Shown: positions 6,503-14,651 of the stretch, in pieces | Numbering within the stretch: position 1 is the stretch's first letter | Layout of the letters: every line of letters begins with the position of its first letter | Source: Sphingomonas immobilis | GTDB lineage: Bacteria; Pseudomonadota; Alphaproteobacteria; Sphingomonadales; Sphingomonadaceae | Assembly (NCBI RefSeq): GCF_030580995.1 | Contig: NZ_JAUQSZ010000007.1 | Span: 1-64,000 of the forward strand | Length of the DNA: 64,000 nucleotides | Direction of reading: 5' to 3' | The notes under the pieces: model-generated | The model's database searches: none | The model's input: the letters and a program-made list of their open reading frames with translations, nothing else | Told to the model about the DNA's origin: nothing | Position numbers and translations under genes: made by a program

Positions 6503-8797
6503 ATGAATCAACCGCTTCGATGGACTATTCGGCTTCTTGCCACCGTCAGCACCCTCGCCGTTGCCAGCGGTGCCTGGGCGCAGGATCAAGCGGCCACGCA
6601 GCCCCAGGCGCCACCGACCGCGCTGCAGTCCGCCTCGGCTGCCATCACGCCCGACGCGCCGGGCCTCAACGACATCATCGTCATGGCGCAGCGCCGCGAG
6701 CAGCGGTTGTCGGATGTTCCGCTCACCATCTCGGCGGTTTCCAGCGATACTCTCGAAAAGGCGGGCGTCACGACGCTGCGCGACGTGCAAAACCTGGTTT
6801 CAGGCTTCACCTTCTCGGGTCAAGGCACGGTCGCCCAGCCGTCAATCCGCGGCGTATCGACGTTGCTGTCGACCTCGGGATCGGAGAACCCAAACGCACT
6901 TTACATCGACGGCATCTATCAGGCGACGCAGGCGGCGCTCGGCAACGAACTGCCCGATATCGATCATATCGAAGTGCTGAAAGGCCCGCAGGGCACGTTG
7001 TTCGGGCGTAACGCCACCGGCGGCGCGATCCAGATCTTCACGCGCGCGCCGAGCTTCGATCCTCATGCCGATTTCACCGTCGAGGGCGGATATTACACCG
7101 GCGACGGCGGCAGCGACTCTGCACCGCGCGTCAACGTGCGGGCGTTCGTTTCCGGACCGTTGATCGGCGATACGGTCGCGGCGAGCCTGTCGGCAGGATA
7201 CCTCTATACGCCCGGCTATCTCCACAATGATGCGACAGGGCAGAACGACGGGCTCACGCGTAAGATAAACTTCCGCGGCAAGCTGCTGATCAAGCCGAGC
7301 GACACTGTCGAAATCACTTTGGGCGGCTATTATGTCGATAACAACCAATTGATCGAGCAAACCGTTGTCAACGGGCTGTCCGCCGCCGCCGCCTATCCCG
7401 GCGCGATCGTGCCGAGCCAGCCCTGGCACACCGCCTATGAAACCGACCCGCGCGGCAGCAACACGGCGCTGCTGACGCAATACGGGTTCAGCGCGACGGT
7501 GAAAATCGACATGGATGTCGGCACGCTGACCTCGCTTACCGGCTATAACAACACAAATGCGCTCAATCCCGGTACGTCGATCCACAATGCCGTCGGCACG
7601 CTGCCGTGCTCACTCAACTTCGCGTGCCTGGATTATTATTTCTCAGTCAAGAACCGCGAGATTTCGCAGGAGTTCAACTTCGCCTCGCGCAATTTCGGCA
7701 TCCTGAGTTTCGTCGCAGGCCTCTATTATTACAATGCGGAAGGCGCGACCGAAGGCCAGATCCAGAACAACCTCGCGGCGATCGCCCCGGCGAGCTTCCC
7801 GATCCCGGTACAGCGCTTCAAGTTCAAGACCACCTCCTACGCCGCGTACGGCGAAGCTACGTTGCGGCTGACCGATGCGTTGACGATCATCGGCGGCCTG
7901 CGCTTCAATCACGAACCGCATGAGGACCAGTCTATCATTCCCCCGTCACCGGTGCTGTCGAAGACCTTCGACAGCCTGACGCCGCGCGCCTCGATCCGGT
8001 ACGAGATAACCCCGGCGCTGAGTGTGTACGGGACATTTTCGATCGGCTTCAAGAGCGGTCTGACCGGCGCATCGAACAATGCCAGCGTGCCGCAGTTTGC
8101 TCCGGCTGCGCCGGAGAAAATCTATTCGTACGAAGCAGGCGTGAAATATGCGACCTCGGGTATCACTTTCAACGGTTCGTTCTTCTACTACGATTATCAA
8201 AACAAGCAGGAGCAGACCTTCACCGGGCTCGCCACGATCGTTACCAATACCGGGCCGGTGCGGATCTACGGCTTCGATTTCGACGCCAGCGCCAAGCTCG
8301 CCAAACCGCTAACGCTGCGGGCGACGGCATCGTGGATCCCGGTCGCGAAATATCTCGATTTCAAGAACGCATCGGGATCATCGACGACGCGCATCCCCTT
8401 CGATCCGACGCAGCCGCCCTTCAATTGCGCGCCCGGCGGCGGCTGCGGTGGCTTTCTGCCGGTCGTATTCGACGCGAGCGGGCGGCGGCTGAGCCGCACG
8501 CCCGAGTTCACCGCGAGCGCGACATTGACCTATGACGACGGAAGGTTCGATGCGAGTGGGACGCTGAGCTATTCAAGTTCGGTGTTCCACGACATCACCG
8601 GCATCATCAACCAGCCGGCCTATGTTACCGCCAACGCAACGATCGGCTACAGCTTCGACAAGGCGCGGATCGGCGTTTACGCCCGCAACGTCACCAACAA
8701 AGCGTATTACGTCAACGGCCTTGCCAGTTCGGCGGGGTTCCTGGCGGGCTATGCGCCGCCACGGGAGGTGGGTCTGAGTCTGAACTTCAAGTACTGA
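6503..8797 (+). CDS. TonB-dependent outer-membrane receptor
   Basis: A 764-residue outer-membrane receptor that would import a bulky substrate using proton-motive force relayed by TonB. The start ATG at 6503 has a 'gagagga' ribosome site and gives a clean signal peptide (cationic start, hydrophobic run, cleavage after 'SGAWA'). The plug domain follows: 'DIIVMAQRREQRLSDVPLTI' (TonB-box region), 'SIRGVS', and 'IEVLKGPQGTLFGRNATGGA'. The barrel ends in the expected aromatic residue ('LNFKY'). This is the subtype common in sphingomonads for aromatic and terpenoid uptake. Its position after the ligase fusion suggests it imports the compound the cluster degrades. Confidence 0.92.
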   Translation: MNQPLRWTIRLLATVSTLAVASGAWAQDQAATQPQAPPTALQSASAAITPDAPGLNDIIVMAQRREQRLSDVPLTISAVSSDTLEKAGVTTLRDVQNLVSGFTFSGQGTVAQPSIRGVSTLLSTSGSENPNALYIDGIYQATQAALGNELPDIDHIEVLKGPQGTLFGRNATGGAIQIFTRAPSFDPHADFTVEGGYYTGDGGSDSAPRVNVRAFVSGPLIGDTVAASLSAGYLYTPGYLHNDATGQNDGLTRKINFRGKLLIKPSDTVEITLGGYYVDNNQLIEQTVVNGLSAAAAYPGAIVPSQPWHTAYETDPRGSNTALLTQYGFSATVKIDMDVGTLTSLTGYNNTNALNPGTSIHNAVGTLPCSLNFACLDYYFSVKNREISQEFNFASRNFGILSFVAGLYYYNAEGATEGQIQNNLAAIAPASFPIPVQRFKFKTTSYAAYGEATLRLTDALTIIGGLRFNHEPHEDQSIIPPSPVLSKTFDSLTPRASIRYEITPALSVYGTFSIGFKSGLTGASNNASVPQFAPAAPEKIYSYEAGVKYATSGITFNGSFFYYDYQNKQEQTFTGLATIVTNTGPVRIYGFDFDASAKLAKPLTLRATASWIPVAKYLDFKNASGSSTTRIPFDPTQPPFNCAPGGGCGGFLPVVFDASGRRLSRTPEFTASATLTYDDGRFDASGTLSYSSSVFHDITGIINQPAYVTANATIGYSFDKARIGVYARNVTNKAYYVNGLASSAGFLAGYAPPREVGLSLNFKY

Positions 8798-8893
8798 TCG
8801 GAAATGCGCGCGGCGGCAATCCCGACGCGCCATTCCCGCGAAAAATGACGCCGTTCCAATTTTGCGCTTTCGTCCGGCCACCCTTCACAGGAG

Positions 8894-9110
8894 ATGATCT
8901 ATGTAAAGGCGGTCGGGCAGAGTCGCGGCACGCTCGGAGAGATGGCGTGACGATTCTGAAGAACAGCAAGGCGCTTTACATCAGCGACGGATGAGCACCG
9001 ACCAGCTCGAGGCAGTGCCCATCCCGGAGACCGAAGGCGTGCTCGGCGAGCCGGTACCGAGCGTTGCCAGTCTACGCCGAAGTTTCTTTTTCTACGCTAA
9101 GGCACGGTAA
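8894..9110 (+). other. gene-poor stretch 8798-9221 with three chained mini-ORFs
   Basis: The 424 bases between the receptor and the LOV kinase have no recognisable gene. Inside, three very short reading frames are linked by 4-base overlaps: ATG 8894 to TGA 8950 (18 codons, preceded by 'caggag'), GTG 8947 to TGA 8994 (15 codons), and ATG 8991 to TAA 9110 (39 codons). This could be chance, a frameshifted remnant of one gene, or tiny coupled peptides. No family was recognised. Confidence 0.25.
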
Positions 9111-9221
9111 TCGATAAAGATTATAGGCATCAAGTCATGCCGCGGCTACGACGTGATTGTCGGGATTTGGCCTCCACATGCTCACGTGGGCTTACGCGTA
9201 GGCGGGCCAAAACAGGCGGAA

Positions 9222-10628
9222 ATGACGATGACCAAGCTGACGCGCATGCCGATGCTGATCACGGATCCCAATCAGCCCGACAATCCCATCGTATTCGCGA
9301 ATGCTGCCTTTTCTCGGCTGACGGGATTCGATCACCTGGAGATCGTCGGTCGTAATTGCCGGTTTCTGCAAGGGCCGGCAACAGACCAGAGCGAGGTACG
9401 GCGGCTGCGCGAGGCGATCGCGACCCGCGAGCCGATCGAGCTCGAACTACTCAATTATCGCAAGGACGGTAGCACATTTTGGAACCGACTGCTGGTTTCG
9501 CCGGTCTTCGACGACGACGGCAGGACAACCTTCTTCTTCGCATCGCAGTTCGACGTCACCTTGGAGCGCGAACGGCTCGTCGACCTTCAGCGCGACCGGG
9601 ATGATCTCGAAGCCGAGGTCGGGCACCGCACTTCGGATCTTATGCAAGCTGAAAGCCGGCTTCGGATCGCACTCAACGCCGCGGAACTTGGGTCATGGAC
9701 GCTCGACCTGACCACCGAGCGGATGACGGTAACCGACGGCTGCAAGGCAAATTTCGGACGACCACTCTCCGAGCCCTTCCGATATGACGACATCAAGGCG
9801 GCAGTACACTCCGACGATCGCGCACGTCGCGACGAGGCTCTTCGCCGCGCTCTGGAAGAAACCGACGACTACCGTGTCGAATATCGTATCCACACGCCTG
9901 AGGGCGAAGAGCGATGGTTGGCCGTGCGAGGTCAAGTCTTTCGCCGGGCCGATGGGAGGCCATTGCTGATCGCCGGTGTCTCGCAGAACATCACCGAACG
10001 CAAACGCGCCGAGGAACACCGCACACTGCTCGCGAATGAGCTCAGCCACCGCGTCAAGAACATGCTGGCCACGCTCCAAGCGCTCGTTTCCCAGGCTCTC
10101 CGCACGGCATCTTCGCTAGAGGAGGCGGGCGCATCGTTGACATCCCGCATCCAAGCCATGGCATCCGCCAACGATCTTCTCGTCAACGAGCGCTGGGAAA
10201 CCGCTGCGATCGAGGATGTGATCGAACGAGCGCTCGCGCCATTTCGCGGCGAGGGCGACGACCGCATCAGGATTGACGGGCCCGCGCTCCGGCTTGCGCC
10301 GCGCGTCGCCGTCGGACTTGCGCTCGCCCTTCACGAACTGGCGACGAACGCCGCGAAATACGGTGCACTTTCGACCGGTAACGGCCGCGTCGAGGTCCGC
10401 TGGGACGTGGCGGCGAGCGAACGACCGCACCGGCTTCACTTTACCTGGCAGGAACTGGGGGGCCCTGTAGTCGTGACGCCAACCCGCGTCGGCTTCGGGT
10501 CGAAACTCATTACCCGGGTCCTGGCGAGCGAGTTGGGCGGAACAACCAACCTGGACTATCATCCGGACGGGGTTGTTTTCACGGCAACGGCCCCGCTGCC
10601 TGATCCTGATGAGGACAGTCGACCCTGA
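9222..10628 (+). CDS. LOV-PAS-HWE blue-light sensor histidine kinase
   Basis: A soluble sensor kinase of 468 residues. Residues 12-115 form a LOV domain with the flavin-binding 'GRNCRFLQG'; Cys46 is the residue that forms the photo-adduct with FMN. A coiled-coil linker and a second PAS domain ('LRIALNAAELGSW' to 'ISQNITERKRAEE'-like sequence) follow. The kinase core is of the HWE type: H-box 'LANELSHRVKNMLATLQALV', N-box 'ALALHELATNAAKYGALS', and 'FTWQELGGPVV' carrying the Trp and Glu that name the family. ATG 9222 with 'caggcgga' upstream is preferred over the open frame from 9153. No response regulator is adjacent, so it is an orphan kinase. Relatives in alphaproteobacteria often feed the PhyR/EcfG general stress response, which is inference here. 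Confidence 0.93.
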   Translation: MTMTKLTRMPMLITDPNQPDNPIVFANAAFSRLTGFDHLEIVGRNCRFLQGPATDQSEVRRLREAIATREPIELELLNYRKDGSTFWNRLLVSPVFDDDGRTTFFFASQFDVTLERERLVDLQRDRDDLEAEVGHRTSDLMQAESRLRIALNAAELGSWTLDLTTERMTVTDGCKANFGRPLSEPFRYDDIKAAVHSDDRARRDEALRRALEETDDYRVEYRIHTPEGEERWLAVRGQVFRRADGRPLLIAGVSQNITERKRAEEHRTLLANELSHRVKNMLATLQALVSQALRTASSLEEAGASLTSRIQAMASANDLLVNERWETAAIEDVIERALAPFRGEGDDRIRIDGPALRLAPRVAVGLALALHELATNAAKYGALSTGNGRVEVRWDVAASERPHRLHFTWQELGGPVVVTPTRVGFGSKLITRVLASELGGTTNLDYHPDGVVFTATAPLPDPDEDSRP

Positions 10629-10799
10629 CACGCTGGCCGCGCCCGTCGCGCGCGCGTTAAACTGCTAGCGCTCGTGCCGAAGACCGAGAACCGCCGCGCT
10701 CGCCGCGCAGGTGCTGCTGGGACTATCCAAGAGTTGCCTGTTTGCGTGCCCGTACCTTCAACGGGACTTAACTCCGGCTGTTCCTGTGTTTCTCGGCGC

Positions 10800-10823
10800 C
10801 TGATCCTGATCAGCACCTTTTTT
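10800..10823 (+). terminator. weak terminator candidate after the LOV kinase
   Basis: CTGAT-CCTG-ATCAG (10800-10813) is followed by 'cacc' and six T's (10818-10823). The stem is short and lies about 170 bases past the kinase stop, so it is only a candidate. Confidence 0.35.
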
Positions 10824-10977
10824 GCCGGCTGCTAGCTTCGGGACCGCCCAATCCTAGTCGTTTTCAGGCTTCTCCTCCAAAGAGCACGCCAAAGAACATG
10901 CGCAGGGGTCTGCTTCACCAATGGGGCCGAAATTTAGGCTGCAAGGCGACTATTCCTTAGCCCAAACCGGAGAGCCG

Positions 10978-11006
10978 CGTCCGCCCCGGCAAAGCCGGAA
11001 CGGACG
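10978..11006 (-). terminator. hairpin downstream of the YciF-like gene
   Basis: CGTCCG (10978-10983) pairs with CGGACG (11001-11006), and inside it CCGGC-AAA-GCCGG (10986-10998) forms a second stem, leaving only a CC/AA internal loop. It starts seven bases beyond the stop of the minus-strand gene, as expected for a terminator, but no clear U-run follows. Confidence 0.55.
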
Positions 11007-11013
11007 TACAGCA

Positions 11014-11517
11014 TCAGGCGTCTTCGGCCTGCATATTAACCGAGCTCTCGGCGAGCTTCGTCATATATTCGTCGCCACCGTAGATTTCCTTGGTGGCGTC
11101 GCGAAGCTTCTTGGTGTCATCCTTCAGACCGAGCGCCTTGGCATAAGCCGCCGCTGTACCAAACCCGGCGATGCCGTAATGCGTCATGCGCTGATATTGC
11201 GCGATGATCAGGACATCGAGCGCCGGACCCTTCTCCGGGCCTTCCTCGAGAACATGCTTGGTGGCCTCGGCGACGAGGCCTTCCATCCCCTTGCAATGCT
11301 CCTTCGAAACCTTTTCGTCCTGCCCGGCGATCAATTCCTTCACGATCGCCGTATGCTGCGTAATCCCCTCGTGCGATTTGGTCAGCATGTCCTTGAGCGC
11401 AGCATCGCTCGCCTTCGCGGTGATCTTCTTGAGCACCTTGAGCATCTGGTCATTCGCAGACCAAAGATCCTTTAGTTCGTCGACGTAAATGTCGTTCAGG
11501 TCTTCGGGTGTCGACAT
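11014..11517 (-). CDS. YciE/YciF (DUF892) ferritin-like protein
   Basis: A 167-residue four-helix protein of the DUF892 family. It has 'DIYVDELKDLWSANDQML' at the N-terminus, the family's opening helix, then 'HTAIVKELIAGQDEKVSKEHCKGMEGLVAEA' and 'AQYQRMTHYGIAGFGTAAAYAKALG'. The Glu/His residues of the four helices form the ferritin-like di-metal site. Start ATG 11517 has a strong 'gaggag' site on the minus strand; the longer open frame to 11625 is not needed. Family members are induced by osmotic, heavy-metal and general stress, but their reaction is not established. It is monocistronic, with an inverted repeat upstream (11582-11608). Confidence 0.88.
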   Translation of the reverse strand: MSTPEDLNDIYVDELKDLWSANDQMLKVLKKITAKASDAALKDMLTKSHEGITQHTAIVKELIAGQDEKVSKEHCKGMEGLVAEATKHVLEEGPEKGPALDVLIIAQYQRMTHYGIAGFGTAAAYAKALGLKDDTKKLRDATKEIYGGDEYMTKLAESSVNMQAEDA

Positions 11518-11581
11518 GGAAAAGCTCCTCAATCGCCGGAGCCAAGCGCTCAGGTTGGCGTGGGAGCGCTCCGGGACCGGC

Positions 11582-11608
11582 GGTTGTTCCGCGAAAGTGG
11601 AAACAACC
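11582..11608. promoter_or_regulatory. inverted repeat upstream of the YciF-like gene
   Basis: GGTTGTTCC (11582-11590) and GGAAACAACC (11599-11608) are inverted arms differing by one extra base, about 65 bases upstream of the start codon. This may be an operator or part of a stress promoter. I looked for the alphaproteobacterial EcfG pattern (GGAAC, 16-17 bases, GTT) and did not find a convincing match. Confidence 0.35.
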
Positions 11609-11729
11609 CACTGTAGCTTAATCAAGATCAGCTAGTTTCTCGGTTCCGCAGCCAAATGCTTCGGTTTCAAATATTGATGAGACCTCGGCTGATCTGGGTC
11701 AGTGTATTTATTTTGGTCCCTTTTTTTCT

Positions 11730-11954
11730 TTGATCGCGTTGTGTCGGAGTGTCGCGCTCTCGCGGCCGGGGGCGGCGCACGTGGCAGGCAGACAAAAAAG
11801 GTATAATCTAGCGACCCAAGAGGGCGAAACGTCTACGGACGCGCCGCCCTTGCCGCTGACCGATACCAAAGCCTCGGTTGGATCCTGGTTCGCGATGCGC
11901 CTCGGCCCGCGCGACATCTCAGCCGATCTCGTTGCGCAATCGCTAAAGCGGTGA
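11730..11954 (+). CDS. possible small leader ORF coupled to the glycosyltransferase
   Basis: This is a 74-codon frame opening at a TTG; no family is recognised, and its composition is neither strongly coding-like nor clearly random. The reason to keep it is its end: its TGA (11952-11954) overlaps the GTG start of the glycosyltransferase by four bases, the same junction type used by the next three genes. That is what a true first gene of a coupled operon would show. Internal starts, such as the ATG near 11895, would make a very short peptide. The rest of the 433-base gap 11518-11950 holds only the repeat upstream of the YciF-like gene. Confidence 0.3.
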   Translation: MIALCRSVALSRPGAAHVAGRQKRYNLATQEGETSTDAPPLPLTDTKASVGSWFAMRLGPRDISADLVAQSLKR

Positions 11955-12985
11955 TTGCTGTACAGAGAGAAGGCCCCTGGGCAGCGGCCGTATGCGTTCC
12001 GGTTCGCAATGAGGCGGTGTTGCTGCCACGCCTGCTTGACGCAATAGCGCGGCAGCGCGGCGTCAGCAATTTCGTACTGTGCCTGTTTTTCGACGCTTGC
12101 AGCGACGACAGCGTGCCGATCGTAGCGGCACGGGCCGGAGCGCTACCATACCCGATCGTCACCGCCGAGGCCGGGCAAAACGGCCCCGCGAATGCCGGAC
12201 TGGCGCGACTGCGGGCGATGGCGCTGGGGCTGTCTGTATTGCGTGAGGACGGGATTATCCTGTCTACCGACGGGGATTCGGAGCCCGGACCGGACTGGCT
12301 CACGGCGAACATCGCTGCGCTCGCACATGCCGACGTCGTGGCCGGGCGCGTGGTGCGAACGGCCGTACCGACCTGCGCGGTGCAGGATCGGCTCGAAGTG
12401 TATTATGACGACCTGTTCGCGTTGCGCCGCCTGATCGACCCGGTGCCCTGGGAAGCGGCGCGGACTCATCACTACACCAGCGGCGCAAGCCTGGGTTTCC
12501 GCGTGGACGCGTATCGCTTGCTCGGCGGGTTCGAGCCTGTTCCTTTCGCCGAGGATGCGCGACTGATCGATGCTGCGCATCGAACGGGTTTGCGCGTGCG
12601 CCGGGATGCGACGATCCGGGTCGAAACCTCGAGCCGTCGCAACGGACGTGCGATCGGCGGGCTTGCCGACCATCTTCGAAATCTCGACAAAGAGGGCCCG
12701 CAGGCGACGATGTCCCATCCTGCCGACGAAGCGTGGCGTTATGAACGGCATGCGGCGGCTCGCGTTGCTTGGCATGATCTTTCAGGACGGCGGCGTTCGC
12801 TGGCAGCAATGCTTGGATGCATTGTCGGGCACGTCGATCGCATCGCTGCCGATACACAATCTGCGGAAGCGTTCGTGAACTGCATTGTGCCCGAGATACC
12901 GGGCGGTGCGCGTCAAGTGGAACTCGACGAGGCAGAGCAGATCCTCGCCAATTTTTTCGGAAGCCGCCAAGGGATCGCGGCATGA
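11951..12985 (+). CDS. family 2 glycosyltransferase
   Basis: A 344-residue cytoplasmic GT-A-fold glycosyltransferase. 'VCVPVRNEAVLLPRLLDAI' is the nucleotide-sugar-binding start, 'FFDACSDDS' follows, and 'ILSTDGDSEPGPDWL' carries the DxD-type metal site. 'EDARLIDAAHRTGLRV' corresponds to the acceptor/catalytic ED region. It begins with GTG (11951), overlapping the preceding small frame, and its own stop overlaps the next start as ATGA. Its three downstream neighbours (acyl-CoA-dehydrogenase-like, PIG-L deacetylase, NodS-like methyltransferase) suggest a jointly built sugar-containing metabolite. Donor and acceptor are unknown. Confidence 0.85.
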   Translation: MIAVQREGPWAAAVCVPVRNEAVLLPRLLDAIARQRGVSNFVLCLFFDACSDDSVPIVAARAGALPYPIVTAEAGQNGPANAGLARLRAMALGLSVLREDGIILSTDGDSEPGPDWLTANIAALAHADVVAGRVVRTAVPTCAVQDRLEVYYDDLFALRRLIDPVPWEAARTHHYTSGASLGFRVDAYRLLGGFEPVPFAEDARLIDAAHRTGLRVRRDATIRVETSSRRNGRAIGGLADHLRNLDKEGPQATMSHPADEAWRYERHAAARVAWHDLSGRRRSLAAMLGCIVGHVDRIAADTQSAEAFVNCIVPEIPGGARQVELDEAEQILANFFGSRQGIAA

Positions 12986-14001
12986 GCGATGTTGATCCAC
13001 TTGGTCGGCTGCTCGAGGATTGGGCGGCAGGATCGGGTGAAATTGGGAGTATGCTGGCGCGGCTCCATGCCCTGATGCCGAGGCATAGCGATCCCGCGAC
13101 GGCAGAGGCACTGCTCGACCTGCTCCGCACGCTCTACCGCATCGCCCGTCGCGATCTGCCGCTCGCACGTTTGTTCGAGGGCCATGTCGATGCGTTGCAG
13201 ATCATCGCGCGCTATGCCGAAGACGCGGTCGCGCAAGCTGTAGAGGCTATCGCTGCTGCGGGCGGCGTGTTCGGGGTGTGGAACGCCGCGATCGTCGGCG
13301 AACCGCTCCGCGTGGTCGATGGCCGTCTGCATGGTGGCAAGAGTTTCGCGTCAGGCGCGGGAATTCTCGGACACGCGCTCGCAGGGGCGGACACGTCGGA
13401 GGGCAGCCGTCTTGTCCTGATCGATCTTGAGGCTTCGGCGCCAACGGTCGATGGAAAATGGTGGCGGGTGGTCGGCATGCAGCGTTCGCAGACGCACGCC
13501 GTTCGCTGGAGCGGGGCCGAGCCCAAAAGCTTCCGATTTGTCGGCGCGCCGGGCGATTATGCCCGCGAGCCCTTCTTCAGCGGCGGAGCGCTGCGCTTCG
13601 TTGCGTGCCACGCAGGCGGAGTTGCGGCGCTTTTGGATCATGTCCGCAATCACCTCGTCGCGGCGGGCCGCGCCGCCGATCCGCATCAGGCTGGCAGGCT
13701 CGCAGAACTTTTCGTTGCAGCGGGGTCGGCCGCAGCGGCAGTGCGGGAAGCGAGCCGGTGGTGGTCGACACCGGATTTCGTCGAACATGTCACGGCAGCG
13801 CGGGTGACCGTGGCGGCGTGCGCCGAAAACGCGCTCACGATTGCACAGCAGGCGATCGGCGTCGCGGGCATGTTTGTCGACCATCCGCTTTCTGCCACCC
13901 TCACCGATTTGATGGTTTACCTCCGTCAGCCAGCTCCCGATGCGCAGCGCATGCGTCTAGGAAGCGCCGTCGCTAGCGGCCAGCTGGCGCTTGACTTGTG
14001 A
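12982..14001 (+). CDS. acyl-CoA dehydrogenase-like protein
   Basis: About 339 residues from the ATG at 12982, which overlaps the preceding stop by four bases; the frame is open further upstream but those codons lie inside the glycosyltransferase gene. Weak but consistent acyl-CoA-dehydrogenase character: 'GGVFGVWNAAI', 'LHGGKSFASGAGILGHAL' in the mid beta-domain, and a helical C-terminal half with 'HVTAARVTVAACAENALTIAQQAIG' like the FAD-contacting helices. It is shorter than typical members (about 380) and I cannot place the catalytic Glu. It may be a flavoprotein acting on a carrier-bound or sugar substrate. Its gene partners are the best clue to function. Confidence 0.7.
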   Translation: MSDVDPLGRLLEDWAAGSGEIGSMLARLHALMPRHSDPATAEALLDLLRTLYRIARRDLPLARLFEGHVDALQIIARYAEDAVAQAVEAIAAAGGVFGVWNAAIVGEPLRVVDGRLHGGKSFASGAGILGHALAGADTSEGSRLVLIDLEASAPTVDGKWWRVVGMQRSQTHAVRWSGAEPKSFRFVGAPGDYAREPFFSGGALRFVACHAGGVAALLDHVRNHLVAAGRAADPHQAGRLAELFVAAGSAAAAVREASRWWSTPDFVEHVTAARVTVAACAENALTIAQQAIGVAGMFVDHPLSATLTDLMVYLRQPAPDAQRMRLGSAVASGQLALDL

Positions 14002-14651
14002 AACCGGTGTCACTCGTCGGCATCAGGAGCGCGCTGATCGTCGCACCGCATCCCGATGACGAAACGATCGGTGCGCACGGCCTGATAAGGGCGCTGAAAC
14101 GGCAGGGGGCACGCATCCACCTTGTTGTCGCCACCGACGGCGCCGGCTCGCATCCGGGAAGCTCGCGCTGGCCGCGACGCCGCCTTGTCGCTGAAAGAAA
14201 GCGAGAAACGCTGTCGGCAATGCGAACCGTCGGAGTAAAGGCCGAGGACGTGAGGTTTCTAGGCTTTCCCGACGGTCGGCTTAGCGAGTTATCAGTCAAG
14301 CTACGAAGGACGTTGCGCCGGGAGATAGCCACGATTCGTAAGTGCAATCTCATCGTGATCCCGGCGCGCGACGATGATCATCCTGACCACCGCGCCGTCG
14401 CCGCAGCCATCCCGTCATCAGGAACGCGCACGCTGCACTATCTGGTATGGCCTCATCGGAAAATTCGGTCCGGACGCGCAAGTCATGGCCTGCGCCTGGG
14501 CCTTGGTACCGCACTGAAACGCGGTGCGATCCGCCGGTACCGCACGCAAATGGGCGGCATAACCGACGACCCGAACGGATTTGCCATCTCCCGAAAGGAG
14601 CTCACCGCCTTTGCTCGTCCGGTCGAGCACTTTCGAGAGGCGCAAAGGTGA
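13998..14651 (+). CDS. PIG-L (LmbE-like) family deacetylase
   Basis: A 217-residue zinc hydrolase. 'ALIVAPHPDDETIGAHG' contains the diagnostic HPDDE motif (residues 18-22), whose His and Asp bind zinc while the adjacent Asp acts as base, and 'ARDDDHPDHRAV' supplies the third ligand. The family removes acetyl groups from N-acetyl-glucosaminyl compounds such as GlcNAc-PI, GlcNAc-inositol or bacillithiol precursors. GTG start 13998, GTGA overlap with the previous gene. With the glycosyltransferase it could form a transfer-then-deacetylate step, but the substrate is inferred only by analogy. Confidence 0.9.
   Translation: MKPVSLVGIRSALIVAPHPDDETIGAHGLIRALKRQGARIHLVVATDGAGSHPGSSRWPRRRLVAERKRETLSAMRTVGVKAEDVRFLGFPDGRLSELSVKLRRTLRREIATIRKCNLIVIPARDDDHPDHRAVAAAIPSSGTRTLHYLVWPHRKIRSGRASHGLRLGLGTALKRGAIRRYRTQMGGITDDPNGFAISRKELTAFARPVEHFREAQR

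Larger units (their letters stand above)
10629..11013. other. intergenic region with two hairpins
   Basis: No gene was recognised in these 385 bases between the convergent kinase and ferritin-like genes. Two inverted repeats are annotated separately as terminator candidates. The rest shows no coding pattern. Confidence 0.5.
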
